A stretch of DNA of 64,000 bases, from positions 1-64,000 of the forward strand of contig JADJKO010000003.1 in assembly GCA_016705955.1 (NCBI GenBank), written 5' to 3'. A model generated the notes under the pieces. That model was given only the letters and a program-made list of their open reading frames with translations, had not been told where the DNA came from and ran no database searches. Within the stretch, counting starts at the first letter, position 1. Every line of letters starts with the position of its first letter. The stretch is from Flavobacteriales bacterium (GTDB lineage Bacteria > Bacteroidota > Bacteroidia > Flavobacteriales_F > PHOS-HE28). Made by a program: the position numbers and the translations under genes. Positions 18,346 to 26,533 of this stretch are shown piece after piece.

Positions 18346-18353
18346 CAAAAGTA
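18346..18353 (-). promoter_or_regulatory. -7 box TACTTTTG for mlaEF
   Basis: It matches TAnnTTTG on the minus strand, 33 bp before the mlaE start codon. Confidence 0.4.
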
Positions 18354-18404
18354 GGTCCCGCACGCGTTCACCTGCCGGATCCACGCCCCTACCTTCGGCC
18401 CCGG

Positions 18405-18611
18405 ATGCATAGCCGATCGTTCGCTCTCCGGGGAGGCCTGCTGGCCTTGGTGCTGTTGATGGTGAGTGCGGGGTGCAATCCGAAGCCGCACAAATACCGC
18501 AAGAAACGGGGCTGTGATTGCCCGAAGTGGAACCAGTTGCGCCATCCTGTTGATGGTGTTCGTGCCGCACGACCGATGTGTTCCCCGGATCCTTCCACCG
18601 CACCTGCATGA
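18405..18611 (+). CDS. Small lipoprotein with GCDCPKW motif
   Basis: The 68-residue protein has a lipoprotein signal (LLALVLLMVSAGC, lipobox cysteine at about residue 24) followed by a basic stretch and RGCDCPKWNQL. Short Bacteroidota lipoproteins with this Cys-Asp-Cys-Pro tail are widespread but uncharacterised. I start at ATG 18405, just before the signal peptide. Its stop codon overlaps the start of the SprT-like gene (ATGA at 18608), so the two are translationally coupled. Confidence 0.65.
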   Translation: MHSRSFALRGGLLALVLLMVSAGCNPKPHKYRKKRGCDCPKWNQLRHPVDGVRAARPMCSPDPSTAPA

Positions 18612-19237
18612 GGGCGACCGATACCGAAGCGATCCGAAGTCGCCTGCCCGAAGCGGCATGGCCCGTAGTGATGGAATGGCTGCGGGAAGAGCCCGTGCGG
18701 GTGAATGTGACACGACCCCGCAGGACGAAACTGGGTGATTTCCGCAGTGCCGTGGGCGCTGGCCCGCACCGCATCAGCGTGAATGGCGACCTGAACCCGT
18801 TCAGCTTCCTGGTCACCTTGGTCCATGAGTTCGCCCACCACGGCGCCTTCCAAGAGCACAAGGGTCGGATCGCACCGCACGGCGTGGAATGGAAGGCTGA
18901 ATACAAGCGACGGATGCGACCCTTCATGAGCGCGGCCGTACTGCCACCCGATGTGCTTCTCGCGTTGGAATTGCACCTGCTCCGGGCGCCGGCAAGCAGT
19001 TGCACCGACCACCGGCTCTCGCGCACCCTCAAGCGCTATGATCCCGGTGCGGGCCCGCATCTGGAAGACCTTTCCGAAGGATCCATTTTCAAGTTCCATA
19101 CGCGGCTTTTCGTGAAGGGCCCGCGCCTGCGCAAGCGCTTCCGTTGTAACTGCCTGAACGATGGCCGCCAGTACCTCTTCGACCCGATGGTGGAAGTGAT
19201 CACCATCCCAACCGTGCCTTTGGCCTTGGCCTCCTGA
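18608..19237 (+). CDS. SprT-like metallopeptidase domain protein
   Basis: The 209-residue protein has the SprT-type zinc motif HEFAHH (VTLVHEFAHHGAF, about residues 72-84) with a following PHGVEWKAEYKRRM segment, as in SprT/Spartan-like proteins. Two cysteines and a short Zn-ribbon-like tail (FRCNCLND) lie near the C-terminus. The family is predicted to cleave proteins, possibly DNA-bound ones. Start ATG 18608 overlaps the lipoprotein stop. Confidence 0.8.
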   Translation: MRATDTEAIRSRLPEAAWPVVMEWLREEPVRVNVTRPRRTKLGDFRSAVGAGPHRISVNGDLNPFSFLVTLVHEFAHHGAFQEHKGRIAPHGVEWKAEYKRRMRPFMSAAVLPPDVLLALELHLLRAPASSCTDHRLSRTLKRYDPGAGPHLEDLSEGSIFKFHTRLFVKGPRLRKRFRCNCLNDGRQYLFDPMVEVITIPTVPLALAS

Positions 19238-19256
19238 TATTGACCATTCGTACCCG

Positions 19257-20348
19257 ATGAACAACCAACACACGTGGTGCGTGATCATGGCCGGCGGCGT
19301 CGGTAGCCGCTTCTGGCCCATGAGCCGCAGCAGCTACCCGAAACAGTTCCTGGATTTCCTCGGCCTCGGCAGGACGCTGATCCAACAGACCTACGACCGC
19401 TTCCTGCCGATCTGCCCCAAGGAGCACATCCTGGTGGTGACCAACAGCAACTACGCGGGGATCGTCCGTGAGCAATTGCCCGACCTGCAACCGTGGCAGA
19501 TCCTGCTGGAGCCATCACGCCGCAATACCGCTCCCTGCGTGGCGTACGCGAATGCGGTGATCGCCGCGAGGGATCCGAAGGCCTCCATCATCGTGGCACC
19601 GAGCGATCACTTGGTCCTGAAGGAGACCGCCTTCCAGGAGACCGTGCAAATGGCCCTCGACCAAGCGAACTCCACGGACTGCCTCGTCACCTTGGGGATC
19701 ATGCCCAGCCGGCCGGATACCGGTTACGGCTATATCCAATTCAAGCCTGATGAACCTACCACCCACCCTCGGGTGAAACGGGTGAAGACCTTCACCGAAA
19801 AGCCGGACCATGAGACCGCCCTCCGCTTCATTGAAAGCGGGGATTTCCTCTGGAACGCTGGCATCTTCATCTGGAACCTCAAGAGCATCAACACTGCCTT
19901 TGCCGATCACCTGCCGGAGATGAACGCGCTGTTCGATGCGAAGCGTTCAGCCTTCGGCACGGCGGAAGAGGGCGCCGCCATCACCGACATCTATACCGAC
20001 TGCGCGAACGTGAGCATCGACTACGGCATCATGGAAAAAGCGGCCAACGTGTACACCGTGGTGAGTGATTTCGGGTGGAGCGATCTAGGGACCTGGGGCA
20101 GCTTGTACACCCACTTGCCCAAGGATGCGAACGAGAACGCAAGCATCGGCAAGGCTGTGAAATTGTACGACTGCGCCCGTAACGTGGTACACTCACACGA
20201 TGGCCGCCTGATCGTGCTGCAAGGCCTGGAGGACTGCATTGTGGTAAGCACCAAGGACTCCCTCCTGGTCTGCCGCAAGCAGGACGAGCAGAAGATCAAG
20301 CAGATCGTGAACGACCTCACCGCTGAGAGCGGGGACCGGTACGTCTGA
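19257..20348 (+). CDS. manC: Mannose-1-phosphate guanylyltransferase
   Basis: The 363-residue nucleotidyltransferase makes GDP-mannose from mannose-1-phosphate and GTP for surface glycans. The N-terminal signature GGVGSRFWPMSRSSYPKQF is complete, RPDTGYGYIQF and KTFTEKPD mark the sugar-binding half, and FLWNAGIFIWN follows. The C-terminal isomerase domain of bifunctional enzymes is absent, so it is the monofunctional type common in Bacteroidota. It lies 19 bp after the SprT-like gene, so co-transcription is likely. Confidence 0.94.
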   Translation: MNNQHTWCVIMAGGVGSRFWPMSRSSYPKQFLDFLGLGRTLIQQTYDRFLPICPKEHILVVTNSNYAGIVREQLPDLQPWQILLEPSRRNTAPCVAYANAVIAARDPKASIIVAPSDHLVLKETAFQETVQMALDQANSTDCLVTLGIMPSRPDTGYGYIQFKPDEPTTHPRVKRVKTFTEKPDHETALRFIESGDFLWNAGIFIWNLKSINTAFADHLPEMNALFDAKRSAFGTAEEGAAITDIYTDCANVSIDYGIMEKAANVYTVVSDFGWSDLGTWGSLYTHLPKDANENASIGKAVKLYDCARNVVHSHDGRLIVLQGLEDCIVVSTKDSLLVCRKQDEQKIKQIVNDLTAESGDRYV

Positions 20349-20405
20349 CCCGAGTCGCTTGCCGGTCCGTAGGATGTCGCTATCTATGCAGTAACGAACA
20401 CCACT

Positions 20406-20702
20406 ATGAACGCACCCATACGCCCCAAGAACTGGCTGGTCGAATCCATCCTTGTGACCATTTTCTGTTGCCTGCCCTTCGGTATCGCGGGCATCGTCAA
20501 CGCGGCCAATGTGAACACCCGCTATGACGCCGGCGACTTCGACGGCGCCGACAAAGCCAGCCGCGAAGCGGGCAAGTGGACCAAGATCGGTTTCTGGGTC
20601 GGTCTCAGCGTGAACTTGCTGGTGATCATCGTCTATGCACTGATGATCTTCGTGTTCGTGGGTGCGGCGGCGGCCGGTGCGGCAGCCTCCTCCTCGTACT
20701 GA
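20406..20702 (+). CDS. CD225/dispanin family membrane protein
   Basis: The 98-residue protein has two membrane segments and the CD225 pattern NWLVESILVTIFCCLPFGI followed by ADKASREAGKWTKIGFWVG. This small-protein family is common in bacteria, and its bacterial role is unknown. It is 7 bp upstream of a DUF2752 protein, a frequent neighbour in Bacteroidota. Confidence 0.85.
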   Translation: MNAPIRPKNWLVESILVTIFCCLPFGIAGIVNAANVNTRYDAGDFDGADKASREAGKWTKIGFWVGLSVNLLVIIVYALMIFVFVGAAAAGAAASSSY

Positions 20703-20709
20703 GGTTCGG

Positions 20710-21081
20710 ATGAAACGGATCTGGCCTTGGATCGGCGGAGCCGCGATCCTTGCTTGGGTCGTTTCCATCTTCCTGCATGATCCGGCGAGCAGTCCGGAGT
20801 TCCTGCCCTGCCCGTTCCACTGGCTCACAGGCCTGTTCTGTCCGGGCTGTGGTGCCCAACGGGCCATGCATGACCTGTTGCATGGTAGAGTAGTGGCGGC
20901 GTTGGATCATAACGCGGTGCTCGTGGCGACCATCCCATTGCTCGGTCTTCAATGGGGCTTCGGCCAGTGGCGGGGTCGCTCCCTGACACACGACAACCGG
21001 GTGGTTCTGGCTTGGGGCATCGGTTTGGTGGCATGGGGCGTGGTTCGAAACCTTCCGGGATTCGAGGTACTTGCTCCCTGA
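20710..21081 (+). CDS. DUF2752 membrane protein
   Basis: The 123-residue protein has three hydrophobic segments and the diagnostic CPFHWLTGLFCPGCGAQRA motif followed by MHDLLHGR. DUF2752 proteins have no established function. ATG 20710 was chosen because it starts the first membrane segment 7 bp after the CD225 gene. Confidence 0.85.
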   Translation: MKRIWPWIGGAAILAWVVSIFLHDPASSPEFLPCPFHWLTGLFCPGCGAQRAMHDLLHGRVVAALDHNAVLVATIPLLGLQWGFGQWRGRSLTHDNRVVLAWGIGLVAWGVVRNLPGFEVLAP

Positions 21082-21120
21082 GGGCACTTACTTTCGGCAA
21101 AATCGCTCACCCCCTCGCCT

Positions 21121-22245
21121 TTGGCCCACCACGAATTGATCATTGAAGACAACGCGCTCGTCCGTCGTGCCCACGCATTGGAGGGGGAATCCATCATTGC
21201 GTTGGATACCGAGGCGAGCAGCTTCCATCGCTACCGCGAACGCGTGTGCTTGATCCAACTGAGCACGCGCGAGGAGACCTACCTCGTGGACCCCTTGGCG
21301 GTGCCTGAACTGGACCCCTTGGCCCAACTGTTCGCGCAGAAAGCCATGGAGGTGGTGATCCACGATGCGGACTACGACCTGCGCATCCTGGCGAAGTACC
21401 ATGGCATCCGTGTGGAGAATGTCTTCGACACCTTGGTTGCTGCCGAGCTGATCAACGAACCCGAGATCGGATTGGCCGCATTGCTCGGGAAGTATCAGGG
21501 CATGAAGGTGGACAAGCGTTTCCAGAAGGCGGATTGGAGCATGCGTCCCCTGCCCGACGACATGCTCGCCTACGCTGCGGGGGATACGAGCAACTTGATC
21601 GCCATTCGCGACATCCTGAAGGAGAAGCTCATCGCGAAGGATCGATGGACCTGGGCCGAAGAGGAATTCGCCTTGCTCACCGATGCGCCCTTCAACCTAC
21701 CCGTGGATGACGAACCCGGGTTCTTGAAGATGAAAGGTGCGAAACTCCTGAAACCACACCAATTGGCGATCCTGCGCGAAGTGCATGCATGGCGTGAATC
21801 GATCGCCGAGCGCATGGATCGCGCGCCATTCATGGTGCTTGGGAATGAAACACTGCTCTCACTATCCACCGATCCGGTTCGCGACCTGAAGGACCTCGCG
21901 TTGAAGAAAGGCGTCGGGGATAAGTTGATGCACCGGCACGGTCGCGACCTGCTCGCTGCTGTGAAGCGTGGGCTCGACACACCCAAGGAACAATGGCCGC
22001 ATGTACCACGCGGAAAGCGATGGCCGCGTGACAACGACTATGACGACCGCGTAAAGCGATTGAAGCAGGTCCGCGATCGGTTGACCACCGAGAACGACCT
22101 CCGCCTAGGGATCGTGGCCAGCAACCACATGCTGCTGGAGATCGCGCGAACACTTCCCGGTGACCGGATCGCGCTGGCTGCCATGCCGGGTATGCGCCGA
22201 TACCAAGTGAAGCATTTCGGTGAAGCATTGCTCGCGGTGCTCTGA
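21121..22245 (+). CDS. rnd: Ribonuclease D
   Basis: The 374-residue protein has the DEDDy exonuclease core: Exo I IALDTEASSFHRY, Exo II VIHDADYDLRILAKYHG, and Exo III LAYAAGDTSNLIAI with the tyrosine and aspartate in place. An HRDC domain follows (LKPHQLAILREVHAWRES). It trims the 3' ends of tRNA and other RNAs. No in-frame ATG exists before residue 70; TTG 21121 is used. A TACTTTCG promoter-like box lies at 21089-21096. Confidence 0.9.
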   Translation: MAHHELIIEDNALVRRAHALEGESIIALDTEASSFHRYRERVCLIQLSTREETYLVDPLAVPELDPLAQLFAQKAMEVVIHDADYDLRILAKYHGIRVENVFDTLVAAELINEPEIGLAALLGKYQGMKVDKRFQKADWSMRPLPDDMLAYAAGDTSNLIAIRDILKEKLIAKDRWTWAEEEFALLTDAPFNLPVDDEPGFLKMKGAKLLKPHQLAILREVHAWRESIAERMDRAPFMVLGNETLLSLSTDPVRDLKDLALKKGVGDKLMHRHGRDLLAAVKRGLDTPKEQWPHVPRGKRWPRDNDYDDRVKRLKQVRDRLTTENDLRLGIVASNHMLLEIARTLPGDRIALAAMPGMRRYQVKHFGEALLAVL

Positions 22246-22280
22246 TCCCGCTCCGTCCACTTCGCCGGGTTCAGTCCATC

Positions 22281-22305
22281 ATATAGTCATATTGCTATAT
22301 ATTTG
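22281..22305 (+). promoter_or_regulatory. Operator and promoter of the arsR-TSUP-MBL operon
   Basis: ATATAG N8 CTATAT (22281-22300) is an inverted repeat of the type bound by ArsR/SmtB dimers. It overlaps a TATATTTG -7 box at 22298-22305, 20 bp before the arsR ATG. Autorepression by occlusion of RNA polymerase is the likely mechanism. Confidence 0.65.
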
Positions 22306-22324
22306 TGCACTCAACCGTTGCGCC

Positions 22325-22639
22325 ATGCCCATCACCACCCTCAACGAACGCATCGGTACGGAGAAACTCATCCGCGGCAGTGAAATGCTGCGCATGGCGG
22401 CGCACCCGCAACGGCTGGCCATCCTGGATCTGTTGGGCAGAAAGGAACGCATGTGTGTGAGCGACCTGGTCGAAGTGCTCGGGATCGAGCAGGCGATCCT
22501 CAGCCAGCACCTCACCCTGATGCGCGACAAGGGACTTCTTGGTGTGGAGCGGGAGGGCAAGTACAGTTACTACCATTTGGAACAGCCCGGCTTCCTGAAG
22601 ATCATCAAGGATCTGGAGAACTGCTGCGAGAACCTGTGA
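22325..22639 (+). CDS. ArsR family regulator, BigR/SqrR-like
   Basis: The 104-residue winged-helix protein reads MAAHPQRLAILDLL, VSDLVEVLGIEQAILSQHL and KGLLGVEREGKYSYYHL, the ArsR/SmtB fold. Cysteines at residue 44 (ERMCVSDL) and near the C-terminus (NCCENL) match the two-cysteine layout of persulfide sensors such as BigR and SqrR rather than a metal site. The following genes (TSUP exporter, MBL-rhodanese protein) are typical targets of such sensors. An inverted repeat upstream is the probable operator. Confidence 0.85.
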   Translation: MPITTLNERIGTEKLIRGSEMLRMAAHPQRLAILDLLGRKERMCVSDLVEVLGIEQAILSQHLTLMRDKGLLGVEREGKYSYYHLEQPGFLKIIKDLENCCENL

Positions 22640-22641
22640 AC

Positions 22642-23433
22642 ATGGAGATCCTCGGATACATCGGTGCGGTATTGATGGGGGTCACCTTGGGATTGATGGG
22701 TGGGGGCGGGTCGATCCTCACGGTGCCTATCCTGGTCTATCTGTTCCGCTTGGACATGTACACTGCAACGATGTATTCCCTGTTCATTGTCGGGTTGGTG
22801 AGCGCCGTGGGCGGAGTTCGGAGCTTGCGGAACAAGGTGGTGGATCCGTATGCACTCGTATGGTTCGGGGTACCCAGCGTCATCAGCGTACTCGCAACCC
22901 GTGCATGGCTGCTGCCGGGTTTACCGGACCCGATCATTCACGTCGGCGGTTTGATCATCGGCAAGTCGCTGGCGCTCCTCCTGCTATTCGCGGTGCTCAT
23001 GCTGGTCGCATCGTTGAGCATGATCCGCCGGACGGATCCGTCTGCCGCGAGCAAGGAGCGGCGGCCAGCGCTACTGGCCTCCATGGGCTTGGGGGTGGGT
23101 CTGGTCACGGGTCTTCTTGGTGCAGGCGGCGGCTTCCTGATCATTCCAGCGCTGGTGCTTTTCGCTAGGCTGGAGATCCACAGGGCCATCGGCACGTCGC
23201 TCATTCTCATCGCAACGAATGCGTTGATCGGGTTTGTCGGCGATCTATGGAATGGGCCGACCATGGATGTTCGATTCCTTGCTGTGTTCAGTGGTCTGGC
23301 CATTGTCGGAGTATTGCTGGGTGGTCGCTGGAGCGAACGCATCCCGAATGAGAAACTCAAACCCGCCTTCGGCTGGTTCGTGCTGGTGATGGGCATCTAC
23401 ATCATCGGTCGCGAACTTTCCGCAATGGCTTGA
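22642..23433 (+). CDS. TSUP (TauE/SafE) family membrane permease
   Basis: The 263-residue protein has about eight membrane segments and the two TSUP half-motifs LGLMGGGGSILTVPILVYL and VTGLLGAGGGFLIIPALVL. Family members move sulfite, sulfoacetate, thiosulfate or related anions. It starts 3 bp after the arsR-type gene and precedes the persulfide-metabolism gene, so export or import of a sulfur oxyanion such as sulfite is the likely job. Confidence 0.9.
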   Translation: MEILGYIGAVLMGVTLGLMGGGGSILTVPILVYLFRLDMYTATMYSLFIVGLVSAVGGVRSLRNKVVDPYALVWFGVPSVISVLATRAWLLPGLPDPIIHVGGLIIGKSLALLLLFAVLMLVASLSMIRRTDPSAASKERRPALLASMGLGVGLVTGLLGAGGGFLIIPALVLFARLEIHRAIGTSLILIATNALIGFVGDLWNGPTMDVRFLAVFSGLAIVGVLLGGRWSERIPNEKLKPAFGWFVLVMGIYIIGRELSAMA

Positions 23434-23477
23434 ATACATGCACGGGCGCGGGATCGCGTACCCCAACACAACGAACC

Positions 23478-24890
23478 ATGAAGATCGAACAGATATACAC
23501 CGGCTGCCTTGCACAAGGCGCCTACTACATCGAAAGCAACGGCGAAGTGGCGATCATCGATCCGCTGCGCGAAACGGGTCCGTACATCGAGCGGGCGAAG
23601 GCGCGCAATGCGAAGATCAAGTACGTCCTGGAAACACACTTCCACGCCGACTTCGTGAGCGGCCACGTGGACCTGGCGAACAAGACCGGCGCGCGCATCG
23701 TCTATGGGCCGAACGCGGATCCGTCCTTCAAAGCGCATATCGCAACGGATGGCGAGGAACTGAAGCTCGGCAATGTGACGATAAAGGTCTTGCACACCCC
23801 GGGGCACACGATGGAGAGCACCTGCTATCTCCTCATCGACGAGAACGGAAAACCGCACAGCATCTTCACCGGCGATACCCTCTTCATTGGCGATGTGGGA
23901 CGACCCGACCTGGCGCAGAAGATGGGATCACTGACCATGGAGGATCTGGCCGGCCACCTGTATGATTCACTACACAACAAGGTGATGCCGTTGCCCGATG
24001 AGGTGATCGTGTACCCTGCGCACGGTGCAGGTAGCGCATGCGGCAAGAACATGAGCAAGGAGACTTTTGACACGCTCGGCCACCAGAAGGAGGTGAATTA
24101 TGCGTTACGCGCTGCAAGCAAGGAGCAGTTCATCAAGGAGGTCACGGATGGGATCCTTCCGCCACCGGCCTACTTCCCGCAGAACGTCGCCATGAACAAG
24201 GGTGCGATCCCGAGCCTCGATACGGTGAAGGAGAAGGGCTTGCGCGCTTTGGCACCAAGTGAATTCGAACTGGTAGTGGAGACCGAAGGTGCGTTGGTGC
24301 TCGACACACGGGAGGCGCAGACCTTCAAGGACGGCTTCGTGCCGCGCAGCATCAACATCGGGCTGAAAGGCGATTTTGCGCCATGGGTCGGCAGCATGAT
24401 CCCGGACGTGAAGCACCCGCTGGTGATCGTCTGCGACGCAGGTACCGAGGACGAAGTGGTGACGCGTTTGGCGCGTGTGGGCTACGACAATGTGTTCGGA
24501 TACTTGAAAGGCGGCATCGCCGCGTGGAAGGCCGCCGGTAAGGAAGTGGACAAGCTCGAAAGCATCAGCGCCCAGGAATTCGCTGTACGCATGAAGGGCG
24601 CCAAGCTCACGGTGTTCGATGTGCGCAAGCAGGGTGAATGGGATGCGGAGCATTTGGAAAGCGCACACTTCGCATCGCTGCAATTCATCAACGACCACAT
24701 CGCCGAGTTCAGCAAGAGCGAGCCCAACTACATCCACTGTGCCGGAGGTTACCGCAGTATGATCGCGGCATCCATGCTGAAGTCGCGTGGCTACCACAAC
24801 GTGGTGGAGATCGCCGGCGGTTTCAGTGCGATCAAGCAGACCGACCTCGCCACGACGGCCTTCGTGTGCCCCAGCACCCTGAAGAAGTAG
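23478..24890 (+). CDS. MBL-fold persulfide dioxygenase fused to two rhodanese domains
   Basis: The 470-residue protein has an ETHE1-like metallo-beta-lactamase domain (residues about 1-240) with THFHADFVSGH, HTPGHTMES, FTGDTLFIGDVGRPDL and YPAHGAGS metal ligands, and two rhodanese domains. The first has LVLDTREAQTF and a putative catalytic cysteine in IVCDAGTED; the second has VFDVRKQGEWDAEH and the active-site loop HCAGGYRS. Such proteins oxidise glutathione or protein persulfide to sulfite. ATG 23478 begins the conserved MKIEQIYTGCLAQGAYY. It is the last gene of the ArsR-TSUP operon. Confidence 0.92.
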   Translation: MKIEQIYTGCLAQGAYYIESNGEVAIIDPLRETGPYIERAKARNAKIKYVLETHFHADFVSGHVDLANKTGARIVYGPNADPSFKAHIATDGEELKLGNVTIKVLHTPGHTMESTCYLLIDENGKPHSIFTGDTLFIGDVGRPDLAQKMGSLTMEDLAGHLYDSLHNKVMPLPDEVIVYPAHGAGSACGKNMSKETFDTLGHQKEVNYALRAASKEQFIKEVTDGILPPPAYFPQNVAMNKGAIPSLDTVKEKGLRALAPSEFELVVETEGALVLDTREAQTFKDGFVPRSINIGLKGDFAPWVGSMIPDVKHPLVIVCDAGTEDEVVTRLARVGYDNVFGYLKGGIAAWKAAGKEVDKLESISAQEFAVRMKGAKLTVFDVRKQGEWDAEHLESAHFASLQFINDHIAEFSKSEPNYIHCAGGYRSMIAASMLKSRGYHNVVEIAGGFSAIKQTDLATTAFVCPSTLKK

Positions 24891-24971
24891 CGGCCTTCCG
24901 TGGATACAATGCCACACCGGTCGCGGATCCATTTGCAACATGCATTTGGTCGGATGAGGACGGACGATCGC

Positions 24972-24979
24972 TAGCTTCG
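24972..24979 (+). promoter_or_regulatory. Promoter-like -7 box TAGCTTCG
   Basis: It matches TAnnTTYG, 23 bp before the ATG at 25003, in a context like that of the box at 12773. Confidence 0.35.
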
Positions 24980-25002
24980 GGACGGATACAAACCCATCCG
25001 CC

Positions 25003-25590
25003 ATGAAGAAGTTCAGCAAACCCGCCATGATCATCGCGCTCTGCGCCTTGTCCATCACACAAACCGGATGCTTCGGTGAGTTCGCGCTCACCCGCAAAGC
25101 CTACGATTGGCACGCGAGCATCGGGAACAAATTCGTCCGGTCCCTGCTCCTGTGGATCCCCATGGGCTTCGTGTACGGCATCACGGCCATGGTCGATACC
25201 GTTGTCCTCAACCTCATCGAATTCTGGAGCGGCAGCAACCCGCTTTCGATGAACGAGGGTGATCACGAGATGCAATTGCTCACCATCAAGGGGATCGATT
25301 ACCGGATCGACGCCACGAAGGACACCTTCACCACCACACAACTCTCGGGTGAAATGACCGGTGAAGTGCGCATCATGAAATTCGATCGCGCGGACCTGAC
25401 CTGGAAATACACCGACAGCCGCGTGTGCGAGCAACCGGTGATGACCTTCCTGGATGATCAGGCGGAACACGTGCTCGTGTACACGGATAACGGCACGATG
25501 GAGATCACCGCGGCGGACATGCAGGACCGTGACGTGCTCATGGCGAAGCTCGGCAGCCCGTGTACGTTGGTGACCGCTTGCGCGAACTGA
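25003..25590 (+). CDS. DUF3332 family lipoprotein or membrane protein
   Basis: The 195-residue protein has a signal peptide with lipobox-like ITQTGC, the segment FGEFALTRKAYDWHASIGNK, and one further hydrophobic stretch (LLLWIPMGFVYGITAMVDTV). This is the DUF3332 layout, a family of unknown function. It has its own promoter-like box and a strong terminator, so it appears to be monocistronic. Confidence 0.8.
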   Translation: MKKFSKPAMIIALCALSITQTGCFGEFALTRKAYDWHASIGNKFVRSLLLWIPMGFVYGITAMVDTVVLNLIEFWSGSNPLSMNEGDHEMQLLTIKGIDYRIDATKDTFTTTQLSGEMTGEVRIMKFDRADLTWKYTDSRVCEQPVMTFLDDQAEHVLVYTDNGTMEITAADMQDRDVLMAKLGSPCTLVTACAN

Positions 25591-25606
25591 ACCGTACCTC
25601 ACTGAA

Positions 25607-25640
25607 CGAAGAAGCCCGGATCGACGTCCGGGCTTCTTCG
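25607..25640. terminator. Strong hairpin terminator
   Basis: CGAAGAAGCCCGGA pairs perfectly with TCCGGGCTTCTTCG (14-bp stem, 6-base loop) 16 bp after the DUF3332 stop. Confidence 0.8.
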
Positions 25641-25654
25641 TTGGGGGCATGGCG

Positions 25655-25845
25655 ACCAGGACATGACCCCGTGCATTTGCTGCGACCCCTTCAGGGTCGG
25701 CGAATGCCGCGCTAAGGCGCGAGCTATATGCTGTGACCCCGTTGGGGTCAGCAACCGAGCGCTATGAGGACCCCGAAGGGGTCACAGCTTGTAGAAAGGG
25801 AACCAACGTCATTTGGTCGACCCCGGCGGGGTCGCAGCAGATCGG
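25655..25845. repeat. Cluster of GACCCC-n-GGGGTC palindromes
   Basis: The intergenic stretch holds GACCCCTTCAGGGTC (about 25700), GACCCCGTTGGGGTC (about 25736), GACCCCGAAGGGGTCACAG with CTTGTAG (about 25771) and GACCCCGGCGGGGTCGCAGCA (about 25820). The same pair order, a GAAGGGGTC palindrome with ACAGCTTGTAG followed by a second palindrome with GCAGCA, recurs at 48606 and 48868. No gene is apparent here. Confidence 0.75.
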
Positions 25846-25897
25846 AACGCCTCGACAATTCTTGTCAGAAGATCCACCGGTCCATCGGTGCTGGATC

Positions 25898-25962
25898 GGT
25901 CACCCCTCGCTCGTCATCTTGCTCGGATCGCACCACAGGTCGAACTGCTCGCTGGCGAAGTG
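25898..25962 (-). pseudogene. Duplicated 3' end of fumC
   Basis: About 64 bp match the end of fumC at 26532-26595 with only a few differences (shared run CACCCCTCGCTCGTCATCTT, then GCTCG and CACCACAG). It covers the last roughly 20 codons, the stop, and a few bases beyond. It lies on the far side of a small gene (26019-26522), so the gene is flanked by two copies of the fumC end. Confidence 0.85.
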
Positions 25963-26018
25963 ACATTAGCGTTGATCACATGCTGAACTGTTGGTAGGTC
26001 GCTGTATGGGAAAGACTG

Positions 26019-26522
26019 TCATACCACAAGTAGATATGATCGTTGACGATAGAACGGCGTGAGGCTTTCCAGAGCTTCCCTGTTCCACCACTCAAAATCC
26101 CACGAACCGAGCAACCCCGGGCTGGCGATCGTCCAAGGATCGCCGTCATCTTTCCAAATTACCAGATCCTTCCTTTCAATTATGCGCGCAAGAGAGGAAG
26201 TGTTGCACGTGAATGAGAACATCACCTTGTAGTCGATGCCTATGTAGTCCGTGTAGGCGTAAATGTTCCTCGCGTCCGGAACGGCGAGGGTATCGAAGAA
26301 ATCATGGAATGCCGCCCGGTTCGCTCGCGTATCCCCGATGTGCGGGTTTGTGAAGTTCTCATCAAAGAACTCATCGACCCCGGTCCTGGCCTTGGCTTTC
26401 AGCTCACGCGCCTCTGATGCCGCGCGTTCCTTCACCTGTTGCGCCTTCTCCTCCGCATAACTACACGACGCGAAGACCACAAGTACCGAAACCGACCGGA
26501 GAAGACTGCACACGCTCAGCAT
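26019..26522 (-). CDS. Lipoprotein of unknown function inserted next to fumC
   Basis: The 167-residue protein begins MLSVCSLLRSVSVLVVFASC, a lipoprotein signal with an FASC lipobox, then a charged helix (KAQQVKERAASEARELKAKA) and a globular part with IYAYTDYIGIDYKVMFSFTC and SWDFEWWN. I recognise no family. ATG 26522 lies 9 bp before the fumC stop region. Composition is more AT-rich than fumC. It is enclosed by direct copies of the fumC 3' end, suggesting arrival as an insertion. Confidence 0.7.
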   Translation of the reverse strand: MLSVCSLLRSVSVLVVFASCSYAEEKAQQVKERAASEARELKAKARTGVDEFFDENFTNPHIGDTRANRAAFHDFFDTLAVPDARNIYAYTDYIGIDYKVMFSFTCNTSSLARIIERKDLVIWKDDGDPWTIASPGLLGSWDFEWWNREALESLTPFYRQRSYLLVV

Positions 26523-26533
26523 TCCAAAAGAGA

